A stretch of DNA of 64,000 bases. It comes from Ottelia alismoides (Eukaryota; Streptophyta; Magnoliopsida; Alismatales; Hydrocharitaceae). The notes beneath the pieces were generated by a model, which made no database searches, was not told where the DNA came from, and saw only the letters and a list, made by a program, of their open reading frames with translations. The stretch's first letter is position 1, and every line of letters begins with the position of its first letter. The translations under genes and the position numbers were made by a program. Location: contig JAZKJV010000299.1 of assembly GCA_037367405.1 (NCBI GenBank), positions 124,001-188,000 on the forward strand, read 5' to 3'. This document shows positions 37,062-48,383 of the stretch, in pieces.

Positions 37062-39328
37062 TTGTAGTATAGAAGACGTAAAACATTCTATCAAAAACTA
37101 CAACTCTTTAATATTGTGGATTATTTTTACTTGATAAGTGTACCAACGTTGAACTCAGAGAATAATAATTTTTATTTGCGCAATTCTAAATTAATTTAAA
37201 TAATTAACTAATTGTTATAATAATCTCTATGTTAAAAAGAAACTAAAATACAATTCTAAAGAAAGATGCAATGCAAGGTAAACAGAGTAAACAATGAGCA
37301 GAAGATCTGTGAATATTCTATCTTCTAATCATCGAAAATAATCCATTAGATCTCAATATAAATCACATACGCAAAAGAAATAAAACAAAGAAATGTATTC
37401 AAATTAAATTACAAACTACAGATTAATATTTAAAAATCATATTCTTGATTAATTAAGATCAATATACAAATATTTTTTTGAGAAATAGATCTCCAAATTT
37501 CTTGCACAATTACTCCTAAATATAATCATCAAATATCAGGGATAAAATTAATCAAGCCTCCTCTATGAAGCCCTACAATTAGATTAAAATTTCTCTAAAA
37601 ATTGAATGGAAAATTCTATCAAATAAAGCATGAATAGATCATTAGACACCTCAAATAATAATCATCATTAAAGAACCTCTGATCTATTCACAAAATTTCA
37701 AGAATTATAGAACATAAGATAAGCTTCAAAATGGCATATTATGCACTAAAAATGGAGTTGAAATGAGAAAGTTTTGACAACATGAAGTTTTTGGACTAAA
37801 ATGCAATAAAAATAAAGTTTTTGTTTCAAAAGAGACCCATGAAAAGACTTATCTGTTATTATTCAAAATCACCTGGGCTTGTTCTATAAATTTCCCAAGT
37901 AGGCATGTGCATGTGAGGTGCTCACAGCTGGCGGGACCTAGTTGCAATTTTCAATGAGCGTGGGGGGTCAAAGCAAATTACCCCCACCAGCATGCATTAC
38001 GCATGTGTTATGCGCAGGTCGAAGGCGAAGGCACGGGATTGGGGGTGATGTTGACGTTCGAGTCCCGAGACTCCACGTGGCTTACTCGGAGAGGCTCATG
38101 CCACCCAAACCACGAGTTGTGTGCAGAGGATCGGGTAACCACGTCGTGGTTGAGTGGTCGTTGGATTGAGGCTGGGGAGCTTGATCCAACGGTGGAGATG
38201 GTAATGGCGATCTTCGACAGTGGCAGAGCGCGATGAGGTAAATGGCGATTGTCAATGGCGGAGCTGAGCTGGGTGGACCTCAGGAGACACATGCCCGAGA
38301 GAGGAGGTGACCGGCTGTGTAGGTAAAGCGACCAAGATGCGAGGTCGAGTCGGCATTGCATCAGGCATAGAAGATGTGGAGTGGGTCGAGGCGATCAACG
38401 AGATGCGAGGGCGGTGGATCTTGGTAGAGGCGGAGCGGTTGGTGCAAGCGGAGGAGCTACTGAGTGTGAAGTTTGAGGCGAAGCAATGCAGAGCGATCGA
38501 GGGAGGTGGAGACGACCATCGATGCTTGAGGGGATATAGGGATCCTCTGTGGGTATCGCTCAACCGAGGAGCGAACGACGAAGTGGTAAGGGACAAGCTA
38601 TGAGGAAGGGTGAACGGTGCGAGGTGGATAAGGAGTAAGAGGTGATCGGAGATGGAGGTGTAGTGAGCCACATAGGAGAATGGAGGGGCATGCAGAGAAG
38701 AAAAAAATAAAGAAAAGAGAGGGGGATGAAGAAGATACATGGGGAGAAGTCGCCAAGGGGAGGAGGAGGAGCTATGATCCACTCTGGTCATTGGTCGAAG
38801 GGTTTTGGCAAGGATGAAGATTTGAGCTCTTGTTGTTCAGTAAAAAGAGCAGCTATTCGATCAGGAAGGAGATCGAGGATCGCATCGTAATCGTGGCTTT
38901 CGTCATCGCATGATCTCGGTACCTCGTCCACTGTCACCGTAGAGGATGGTCTAGTTGGAGGATGGAAGTACCGTCGTGGTGGATGATCTGGGTGAGAGGT
39001 GGTGAGGCACTTTAATATGAGGTGGAGGAGCAGGTAACAGTCGAAGGTGACACGTAATGGCGGAGGAGTTGTAACGCCCAATGGGTGAGGTGATGTTCAA
39101 CAGAAACAGTCGAGAGTGGAAGGGGAAAGGGGGAGGCATGCGCATCGCACTTTCCTGGGACAGAGAGGATAGAGAATGCCACATGGCATGTTGAGGAGCA
39201 TCCATGCGACAAGAATAAAAGTAATAATACTATTTATTAAAATAAAAGAAAAGAAAAAGAAAAGGGGCTGATACGTGGTGGCTCCAAGAGAGACCATGTA
39301 CTGCTCCTAAAAAAATTTTTAAAAATAA

Positions 39329-39337
39329 ATTAAAAAA
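39329..39337. repeat. Target site duplication of the MULE, left copy
   Basis: attaaaaaa is identical to 40602-40610. The sequence is low-complexity, but both copies abut the TIR ends exactly. Confidence 0.8.
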
Positions 39338-40601
39338 GGGATTTTTACACCCATAACCCGAGTAATTTTGCAATTACATTCATAACCGTGCATAATCGTG
39401 AATTACACGAGAAACCTTGGATAATCCTTCCGTCTCACGTATATAACCCTCCGTTAAGGAAGGAAGTTAACTCAACCACATCGTGGGTTAATCTAACCTA
39501 TGGTCTAACCAATGGCTATTAATTTTTTTTAAAAAAAATAAAAACCCTCTAAGTCCATTGCCCCTCCCAACTTTACCTAGATGGACTCGAGCTACGTGGC
39601 TCTCCTGGAGAGCTTCTCTAGAAAAGACTCCCGGCAGGCTCGACAGACATGGAGGAGGTCTTCAATGAGGGTGGCTACATCGGCTTCCCGGGGGTTGGCT
39701 TTCTGCCTGGGCTGGAGGTTGAACGGAGGTTGGAGAGGAGGCAGGGGCGGGGAAGGTCTGGCTGCCAAAAGCTGGGGCTTTCTCTGCCTGGGCGTTGGGG
39801 ATGGCCTGGGTTTGGGCTGCTTTGAGGAGGGGGCAGGAGAGGTTTGGGATGCTCAGAGGCAGAGTCGGGGGGGGGGGGGGGGGGGTCTTTCTCAGCCTGG
39901 GTGCGGGGGTCGGTCTGGTTTTGGCTGCTATGAGGCGGGGGCAGGAGAGGTCTAGGATGCTCAGGAGGCGGAGTCGGGGGAGGTCCGGGTTACCAAGAGG
40001 TGGGACTGGAGGGTACGCAAGGGTCGGGGGAGGTATGGGCTACCAGGAGGCGAGGGAGGTATGAGATGCCTAGGAGGCAGGATCGGGGGAGGTCTGGGCT
40101 ACCAGGAGGTAGGGATGGAGGGTGCATAGGGGGGGTCGAGGGAGGCCTGGGCTGCCCAGGAGGGCGGGGTTGGGCCTGGGTTCTGGGGGGCATTGCTGAG
40201 GTAGAGGGTGGCTAGGGGGCCGGTTTGGGCTGCCCAGGAGGCGGGGTTGGAGAATGGGAAGGGGGCCAGGAGGAGGTGGGCTGGGGAGGTCGGGGACGGC
40301 TTGCTCGACAGGGTTGCCTCCGCGGGAGCTCCAAGAACCTGGTGAAAAAATTAGCCTTATGATTATTTTATTCAATTTCTTATACTAATGGCATATTTTA
40401 TAAATGTAATATTGTTGCAAGGGTAAAATTGGCAACATGTAACTTCTTCCGTGAGAGTTAACGGATAAAATAGATGGCAACTAACACAGGGTTATGCCAT
40501 GAAAGAGTTAAGCATTTTTCAGGGTTCTGGGTGTAATTCGCAGTTTTACAGGGTTATGAATGTAATTGCGAAATTACTCAGGGTTATGGATGTAAAATAC
40601 C
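39338..40601. mobile_element. Non-autonomous Mutator-like DNA transposon (MULE), 1264 bp
   Basis: The ends are imperfect inverted repeats of roughly 125 bp. The left begins GGGATTTTTACACCCATAAC, and the right, inverted, begins GGTATTTTACATCCATAACC. Both continue with CTGAGTAATTT-like and GCAATTACATTCATAACC text. It is flanked by a perfect 9-bp duplication, attaaaaaa (39329-39337 and 40602-40610), the size expected of Mutator-type insertions. The interior has no transposase. It is a GC-rich, G-repeat segment (39550-40340) unlike the TIRs, possibly captured sequence. The insertion target is the LTR of G2, so the element is younger than G2. Confidence 0.85.
39790..40290. repeat. G-rich imperfect tandem repeats in the MULE interior
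   Basis: A unit of about 45-55 bp around gggctgcccaggaggcgggg recurs about seven times with variation, and a run of 19 G lies at 39867-39885. The plus frame at 39581-39955 reads Gly/Arg-rich and the minus frame Pro-rich. Neither looks like a gene product. Many GGG runs could form G-quadruplexes. Confidence 0.75.
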
Positions 40602-40610
40602 ATTAAAAAA
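40602..40610. repeat. Target site duplication of the MULE, right copy
   Basis: attaaaaaa, followed by tccataaaaatag of the host LTR, which is also present at 32107-32120 without the MULE. Confidence 0.8.
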
Positions 40611-41188
40611 TCCATAAAAATAGAAATGAAGTCAAATGAAAAAGTAGTCTCCATGAAACTTGATCATCTCGACGATATCTACATCTTTCGTGATAGGATC
40701 AAAACCAAAACATATCATCTGTACAAAAAAGGTATGGTGGTACTCTACAGATATAAAATACTCGTATTTTGTGATTTTTTGTATTTTAATTAGTGAATTA
40801 ATTTATATACATCATATACATATTTAATGTAATTTTTATAGATTTTTTATAGGTCAGAAACTATAAAATGAAATTGATAAAGATAAAATATGTACAAAAT
40901 ATACAATGTCAGATTTCGTGTTTTCTTCTGATTTTCTGATTTCTTTATGCTAAGTTAGTTAATTAATAAACAAATATAGTAGAGAAAAAAAGGTCAAAAT
41001 AATTAATATTTTTACATAAGATAATAAGATCAATGCATGCAAAAATTAAGGCTATTTAATTATAGATTTCAATCCTTATTTCAACATAGTTAGTGAATGT
41101 TAATTAACACATTTTAAAGGGTTTATTTAGTAATTTATTAAGGGGATTCTGCTAAAATCTCCATATAAAGTAGATGAATCAAGGATTC

Positions 41189-42405
41189 TTATCCGCAAGG
41201 AAGGCATACTTCAGTGTAGTTGGAAGTGGTTTGAGCTCATGAATAGTGTAATTGTCAGGAATATCTGGCCCTACTGCCTCTAAATATGGATCTGTGATTA
41301 GATCTTTTATGATATTAGTCGCCAATCGCATCAACTTGGGTGTTGGATCACCAAGTGTGTCTAAGCAATCGAGAAAAGACGCTTCCAACTCGTCAATCTT
41401 GTCCTCCGATTGCATGTAGGGAACGTCTGACAAGCCTAAGTCGGCTTCTAAGTCATCGAGGACGCAGGGAGATGCATCCGAAAAGTCTCATGTGTGTAAT
41501 GGTTGATTCGGTAGAATCCGTCGAACTGCCTCTTCTACACTGTCCTCTCCTAATGAGAGGGACTCGTCAACAAAAGCTGAATGCTGCTGCCAGTGATCAA
41601 CTTCGTCAACTATCTAGCACTTGTCTTCCAACGTGAGATACTTGGTGCTGCTCTCCGAATAAGGTCTTTTCCATTTTGATTGCTACATCTCTAACTCTAC
41701 ACTTTCATTGTGTGCATGAAAGCTTATCTTTCCCATAGTGTAATCAAATTCAGCTCCAATTATCCTCAGAAAAGGATGACCAAGGATGATATGGGAATCA
41801 TGCCATCTACGAGGATACTCCATATCTAGGATCATGAAGTCCACCTTCTATTGCTTCCCCTCGATGTTAAGGATAACATCGCTTAGCATTCCCTTAGGTC
41901 TCTTAATAGATCGGTCTGCAAACTATAGAAGTGCTCACGATCTCCTAAGAGAACCTAAACATAGTTGATAAAGGAGGGAATGCGACAACAGGTTAATGAA
42001 GGATTTGTTATCGAGTAGAGTACATGCAAAAGAACCATTAGAGATACGACTAATGATGAAGTGGGCACCCCCGTCTCTCTTTTTACTTGGAATCTCATTT
42101 ATGATCACACCGGTAGTATCTATGGATAACATATGTCTCTTAGTGCTCGTGTTCTTCTTCTTTCTAGTCCTACTAGGTGTTCATCTCATCTTTGGGTACT
42201 TCTGAAAGGAAGGAACCATATCCACTAATTGAAGGAAAGGGATCTCAACTTTGACATTCTTACAACACATCCTTTCCATTTCCAAGGCATCTTTATCATT
42301 TTTTTCAGAATTTTTCTTCTTTCTTTTTGACAAGGTTTGAGGGAAATGGATTATTGGGGGCTCATAATGTAAAACAAAAACTCTATTATCTGAGTTTTTA
42401 TTCAA
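41189..42405 (-). pseudogene. Protease region remnant of element E
   Basis: The part 42181-42405 has the boundary segment P-I-I-H-F-P-Q-T-L-S-K-R-K-K-K and V-E-I-P-F-L-Q-L-V-D-M-V-P-S. Near 42000 comes A-C-T-L-L-D-N-K-S-F-I-N-L-L-S, the active site with Gly replaced by Lys and Ser by Phe. The linker at 41179-41433 ends L-K-P-L-P-T-T-L-K-Y-A-F-L-A-D-K, which in A and C runs straight on into RT. Here it is cut by the outer end of the G2 LTR. Stops lie between the pieces. Confidence 0.82.
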
Positions 42406-43495
42406 CTAGAAATTAGAATGCGACTGTACAAAACTCCTACTATGACTCAGACTCTATACATGACTAACATGCGAAAAAGGGAACTGAAATTGTAGGAAAA
42501 ACTAGTGCTGCTGCTGCATCCAAGGTAGTATTCTAATCTCCTGAAGACTCATTGTCGCTTTATTTTTTCTTTTGTATTTTTTATCTTTAGATTTTTGGGA
42601 AATCGAATCCCCTTGGTGATTCCGATGGTGGTGTTGCTCCTCCTCTGAACTCTCCTCGGGGCGGGCTCATCAGTATCCTCCACTCCTCTCCATTGTGCCA
42701 GATCATGGGTCTGCATGATCCTATTGCTCCTGAGAGTAATATGGTGAATACTATACGGTAGAGTCTCATGAGATGATTCAAGAAAATCAGAATAGTATAC
42801 ATGATCCTTCTGGCAGCTTTATCCATTGTTCAGGTTGTTGGGGTTAACCTGCACCTATGCTGGGATGGAGGTCCTGCGGCAGTAAACTCATCTCACCACC
42901 GAGACAACCAACTGATATCGGCTTCCTGGTCCTAATGCTCATTGCGAATGAGTTTGAGCTCATCTAAGGCCAGAAGATGATGCCATGTGATCCTGTCTCT
43001 AAGGAGGTTGTTGTTGAACCTGATGAGATCGATTAGGTATCTGATGGACTTGCGGATGATACTATCTTTGCTGAGGGGGATACTATTGATATTGAAGGGG
43101 GTTCTTATTGCCCGACTGTTGTTGTTGATGGGGGGGGTTGGTGGTATTGGGGTTGAGGGGGTACTAGCTCTGTTGTGGGTACTAAGGGTGATGATGTAGC
43201 TGTTGTTGGGTGGAGTTGGGATCATTGCTATACCAGATCCCATTCATCTCCCACACATGTAGAGGTTTCTCGGTGACTGTCTCGACGGGCTGCTCTATGA
43301 ACTGGCTCTCGTAGAGATAAGGTTGACCTTGAACCCACGTGTTTTGTGCCCCCTGTACAGACTGCTCTTGGATGTGGTGCACTGTATAGATGAGAGCAGA
43401 GAGTGTAGATGGGAAGGTATCCTGATGTTAGACATCTTCTCAACTAACTCTGCCATATGTCGGGGTAGTTTGGCGAGGCTCTTCCACTCGGTGAT
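42406..43495 (-). pseudogene. gag 3' part of element E, cut by insertion of D
   Basis: Pieces in several frames (42587-42826, 43182-43382, 43295-43513) have the Gln/Pro-rich gag C-terminal composition. They include a W-E-M-N-G-I-W-Y-S segment comparable to E-V-N-R-I-R-Y in F and E-V-N-G-I-W-Y in D. It ends at 43495 where the LTR of D begins. The rest of E's gag would lie beyond D, outside the window. Confidence 0.68.
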
Positions 43496-44337
43496 TGATG
43501 AATCCTTGTTCATCGCTCTTTATTCTTTTCTTTTATCTAATTGTCTTGGCAATGCATCATGTAAATAGGTGTAAATACAATAACTTAGCAATATGCAAGC
43601 ATGTGTTAATATTACATAATTAGCATATATTTGTGCAAAAATAAAGTAATAAAGAATAAAAAGAAAAAGAAGGAAGCATTTAGAATAAATATTGAGTGAC
43701 CTGAAGCCCAAGAGAAGGCCAAGCGTTGGCCTGATCACCAAATAAAATAAGTAGATAGAGATAGGGCCTACTCTATAGTGCATATACATCATGTGTGTAA
43801 ATAAATAATTATTTTTGCAAAAATAAAAATAAAAATATGTTTTTACTTCCTTGTATATATTTTTAAAAATAAAATAAAAATCAGAAAAATAAAATAAAAA
43901 TAGAATAAAAGTCTCTGTCACTTATATATAATACATGTATATATATTTCCTTCTCTATTTATTTTATACTTGTAAATAAATAATAAAAATAAAACAAAAA
44001 TGGTTTTATACTCCAAAAATAATGTTGAAAATATAATATAAAATTGGGTTTTTTTCTGTAAAATTAAAAAATTAAACATAATTGTATAAAATACATAGGT
44101 ATAATATACCTGTATATAATACAATATACTGTATATAGAGTAATATATTTTTCATAAAAATAAATAAAAATCACAGAAAAATCCCTTGAAGATTAATAAA
44201 CATTTTTCATATTATTAATTTTTCAATTTAAATTCATTTATTTTTTTATTTATTTATCTTTTATTTCCCTTGCTATTTTGTCTTGTAGCGGGTTTTGTCC
44301 TTATTCCGGCCCGCTTCTGATTGGTCCCTGCCAAATT

Positions 44338-44353
44338 GTTGACTCGGGTCAAT
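44338..44353 (+). promoter_or_regulatory. Inverted W-box pair in the D LTR
   Basis: GTTGACT and GGTCAAT are inverted across two bases, one arm with a changed last base, 205 bp upstream of the TATA-like box. Confidence 0.5.
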
Positions 44354-44557
44354 GCCATCTTCCAGGCATGACCCGACCCGGTTGTTGTGGTCGGACCTTC
44401 TTCTCGGAATTTCCTAGGGATGATCGTGCATCTGTTTACCCCGATTCTTTGCCCGCACCTTCCCCGTGGATCCGTGACCCTCGCAGATCCCTAGGAAGGC
44501 ATGGATTTTCCTCGGTTCGCAAGCTTCTACCCGATCTCTCCATCCTCCTGGGAATGC

Positions 44558-44565
44558 TATTTAAT
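44558..44565 (+). promoter_or_regulatory. TATA-like box of the D LTR
   Basis: TATTTAAT lies at the same place as the F box and is followed by CTCTTCATTC (F: GTCTCTCTCG). Confidence 0.5.
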
Positions 44566-46867
44566 CTCTTCATTCACGCCCCTAGGTCCGTATCTCGTGC
44601 CTCGCTCCCATTTGAAACCCTAGCCACCTCCAGCTGAGTGACAGCTGCCTGGAGCGCCGTCTGGCAGTCAATTTGGTGCAGCGGAGCAGACGCTCCTCCT
44701 TCATGGCTAGTCCTCCTCCATGAGCAGCCTCCCCCGACCACCGCATCAAGGTCAAGGCCATCACCCCGATGACCACCTTCTCCTGGAGATCAGGAATACA
44801 TCCGGACCTTCGGGTAACCTCTTTATCCTTCCTAGTTTTCCAGTTGATCGAATCTTTCTGTTGTTCTTCATCGTCGCTCCGCCATCTCCGATAAACCGGT
44901 CGGAGCTCCTTCACCAATGCCCAACCGCTTTGATATCCTCGCGCGCTCATCCTATCTTTCTCTGTGACCTGATTACCCTGATCATCGGCCGTCTAGTAGA
45001 GAATATGCTTGAGGTTTCCCCTATCGCCTTCGCCGGAAACCCACTTCTGTCCCCAATTGCTTCTTTGGTTTTCAGTCTCAATAACCTAGACCGGAGCATA
45101 GCACCGAGTCTTGGCTTTGCATTGCAGTTACCCTTGTGCCATGAGGGACCTCATCTGTCTTCCTGCTGCACGGCAGAGCTGCTCCAGACCTCGCTCCACC
45201 ATCCAGTCCATCCGACCGTCTGCAGGACGATCAGAGCACATTGCTCGACGCAGAGTGCCTCCCCGGAGGTGCTCGACCTATTGGAGGTCTGATCGGCCTT
45301 ACGGATTCGCCCCGGTTCTTGATCCAAGGTCGCCAGCCCCAGTTCGTCCACCATCTTCCATCGTCGTTGGATGAAGAGCAGAACGCCAGTTCACATCTGA
45401 GCCGTCTGATGTTGCAGCTTTCCAGCCGTTGATCTGACACCATCTGACACATCTGCGCCGCACGTAGGGAACATTCCCCGAGCGTCAGATCTGCCTTTAT
45501 AGAGGATCAGAGCCGCACGATCAAGCCCACACCAACGGATGACACATGGCTTCCCACGCGTGACTCACTTGCCTTGAGGGTATATTTCTCTTTGTCCCTT
45601 GCATTTATTTCAGTTTATGTTTTGGTCTGTAAAATAAAAGTTATAGTTGAACCTTTTTACGATCTAGTCGTCTTAGTTTTAGATATTAGCATTTCAGTCC
45701 TCCCTGTCTGAGACACGTGCTCGGTCACGTGCATAGTGGTGTATTTGCAGTATTTACCCTGAGCTTTTTCTATGTTGTTAACTGAATGTATGTTTTCTTA
45801 ATTCACATTTATACCCCTGGATTTGGTGCATGTACGGATTTAAGTGGATAAATTACATTTTGAACCCAAGCTTCTTAGGCTTGTTAATATTTGGTCCTGA
45901 AACTTAAAATAATTTCATTTAGGTCCCTATAACCTGTGTGTGTTGTTTTTAATTTAATAAATATCAAAACTACTCCAAAAATTCCAAGAAAATTACACAT
46001 AGCTCCTGCTACTGTGTAATATTTTTTCTAATTTTTGAGACATATTTTGATTTTATATGCTATTTTCTAAAAATCAAAAACCCTAAAAAGTGTCCCCATC
46101 TATTTTAGTAAATCAATTGTAAATAGAAAAATAACTTTAAAAATTCCATAAAAATTCTTGGTTGGGTGTTTTACTTTGTTTTAATTTCTATATCATTTTT
46201 GTTTCATTCTCTTCTATAAAATACCTACAAATTAGAAAAGATTAAAAACCTTATAAAAATTGTTAAAATTTCGTTAAAATAAGAAAAAAATTCTGTTTTC
46301 ACTTTCTGTATTTAGATTTTATTTTATATTTTCATAAACAATTGTTGCAAAGATTTAGAGGTATTTTAAATATTTTTATGTGCCTTTTCATCTAGGCTGC
46401 ACACTGCTTGTTGTTTTCCTCTTTCTTTTATTTTTGGAAAATTATATAAAAATAAGAAAACCCCCAAAAAATACTCAAAAACATCTGAATATTTTAAAAA
46501 CATAAAAACATTTTTATTTTGAATTTTTGAGTATTTTTAGGCCTTTAAATAATTGCTTGAGTGTGACTTTTCTCATTTTTTTCTTATTCCTTTTCTTAAT
46601 AGAAAATATAAAAAATTGAAAATTAAAAAACCACTAAAATTACTTTTATTTCTTGGATTTCCTGACTACTTCTTAGGATTTTCCCGTGCTCCTTGTGTTA
46701 TACCAGGTTAAATAACTAGCAAGACCGCTTGCCTTGTTTTTATTGTTGCTTGATTTCATTGGTGGTTTGATTTTTCTTGATTGAGCCACGCTCTGTCGGT
46801 TGAGGTTGCAACGACCGTGATCTGCTTTTCTGAGACTTAACCTCGATCGGCTGAGCGCTCTTCCGAA

Positions 46868-46886
46868 TGGCACCATTGTCGGGGAG
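46868..46886 (+). other. Primer-binding site of element D (tRNA-Asp type)
   Basis: TGGCACCATTGTCGGGGAG differs from the tRNA-Asp complement at three positions, all of the G-to-A or C-to-T kind. Confidence 0.9.
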
Positions 46887-48383
46887 CACGACTTAGTAGT
46901 CGGTTTTCTATTTTGACTTTATTTTTATTTTCTTTTTCTTCTTATTTGCATTTCTCTTTTTCTTTATTTGCTTTTTATTTTTGTTTTTTTCCTTTTTCTT
47001 TATTTTTATTTTTATTTTTAACTATGATCTGACCAGCCTCTATTTCTCTATTTCTTGCGAGTGGCCCGACGAGCGAGGGCGGCTTTCTTAGGAGCATCGA
47101 AGCACCCGAGCGAAGTGGAGGCAACTCGTTTCTGCATCGAGTCACAGGAGAACGTAGGAGAGGAGGAGCATAGGAGTTGGAGGACTTTTAGCATTTTACT
47201 TTATTTCCATTTTATTATTGTAATAATACAGGACTCAGAGACACTTGGACTTGGCTTCTTATCGGGGTCTGTTTTGCCGAGCACCGGTGTGCTCAGGGGA
47301 CCCATCGTGGTTTTTTGCCGGTTTTGATTTTTCGACTTTTCTTTTATTTTGATTCTCGAATATTTTGGCCCCTAGACTTAGGCTTTTATATATGATTGTG
47401 ATGTAATTAATTAAGGTCCCAACCCTAATTATCTACCTACACCTAGAGATCGTTAAATGGACCTAATTAATTAAATCACAAAGAAAAAGCTAATCTAGGT
47501 CACTTGAGAGGTCACCGCTAGAGGCCGTATACAGCTTTGGTAGGATCCGTTGTGGCGGACAACGATCAGCATCAGAGACCAGACTCCAACCACTCTTGTT
47601 GACCTATTAGCTAAGGTTCTTCGCGTGTAGAAATATTTTGTCTAAGTCTGATTTCTTCTTGCATCATATAGGTAGTTTTATTCCTGTCTTTCTTTTATGC
47701 ACGGATCACCCTGCATGTAGAGTGCTGGCGTCAGGTACGCATTTCTGACTTTGCATACATCATAGTTTTTGACTGTACATCAGCTTTTTTGACTTCTCCC
47801 CATGTTTTTGGACTTAAAATAACTAGGAGAATTGGAAAATTCATTAGGCATTGTTTGTTATTGAAAAATATCTAAAAAAACCATAAAATTGGGACTGCTA
47901 AACACACTTGACCATAAAAGACACTTCATCGAAAAATTTATTTTGGGAGAGCAATCCCCTCCTTGTTTGGTTTCAATGAGCGAGAGAGTGACCCGCACAC
48001 TACGCTAGAGCCATATCTGACCTCTTATCAGACTACTGATTTCGGGTTAGATGTTCTCCAGTGAGGATCGCTCCGGTTTCCGGTAAAGCGGATCACGATA
48101 TCCTAAATAGAGCGAGTTGATTGGGTATCCGGTAAACTGTCTGAAACTTATATTGGCTTGGAAGTATCTAACCTTAGGATCGGGCCAGTCTCCTGAGAGC
48201 ATCGTATTCCTACCAGCTCTCTTAATCGCTCTGATAGACTGATTTATCACCTAATAAAATCGACAAGATAAAAGACCAAACCTTTATAATCATCAGCTCA
48301 ACGTTGAGTAGGTGAATTGGGGGTTTGTTTTTCCTGATCTTGTGTGTTTTCCAGATCTCATCAGCCTTACTCTCCACATCACG
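46887..48383 (+). other. Untranslated leader of element D
   Basis: No gene is visible. It begins with a pyrimidine-rich run (46910-47020), then carries the GTATAC/GATCAGCATCAGAGA block (47527-47583), the ATCACCCTGCATGTAGAGTG block (47705-47724) and TGGGACTGCTAA (47890-47901). All are shared with minus-strand elements in inverse orientation. Confidence 0.8.

Larger units (their letters stand above)
23610..41188 (-). mobile_element. G/G2 tandem: two copies of a non-autonomous LTR family sharing an LTR
   Basis: Interior G (23610-26944) and interior G2 (32392-37061) are alignable from end to end over gag-like, protease-like and post-protease coding. They lie on either side of LTR 26945-32391, which has G's PBS on its left and G2's polypurine tract on its right. 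A second LTR of the same type follows G2 (37062-41188). Neither copy has RT, RNase H or integrase, so the family would depend on enzymes from an autonomous relative. F has removed the 3' region of G. LTR X and a Mutator-like element were inserted later. Confidence 0.78.
37062..41188 (-). repeat. 5' LTR of element G2 (PBS-side edge missing), with a MULE inside
   Basis: It aligns with 26945-28724 in its first 1.7 kb and with 32058-32391 at its end. The GC-rich island spans about 37940-39280. The Mutator-like element occupies 39338-40601. The end aaggattc (41188) aligns with the first bases of the LTR in sense direction and directly joins protease-linker coding of element E. It is therefore the outer edge of the G/G2 unit. 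Confidence 0.75.
43496..46860 (+). repeat. 5' LTR of element D, about 3.37 kb
   Basis: It starts tgatgaatcc, the inverse of the gattcatca ends of the minus-strand LTRs, and continues with the matching ctctttattc...tctaattgtcttggc text. AT-rich U3 lies at 43500-44270, then the W-box pair, TATA box, GC-rich island (44280-45560) and AT-rich U5. The 3' edge before the PBS lacks a clear CA, so it is placed within a few bases. Open frames in the island (44720-45292) are not supported as genes. Confidence 0.85.

Noticed and set aside
38252..38791. 179-codon minus-strand open frame
   Set aside because: It lies inside the G2 LTR island. The matching stretch in G (28100-28770) has a different set of frames, so the frame is not maintained.
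39581..39955. Gly/Arg-rich 124-codon frame in the MULE as a captured gene
   Set aside because: It is low-complexity, driven by the G-rich repeat and a 19-G run, so I kept it only as a hypothesis about the interior.
44720..45292. 190-codon plus-strand open frame
   Set aside because: It lies inside the D LTR island, is not conserved in the A, F or C islands, and is Pro/Ser/Arg-rich without domains.
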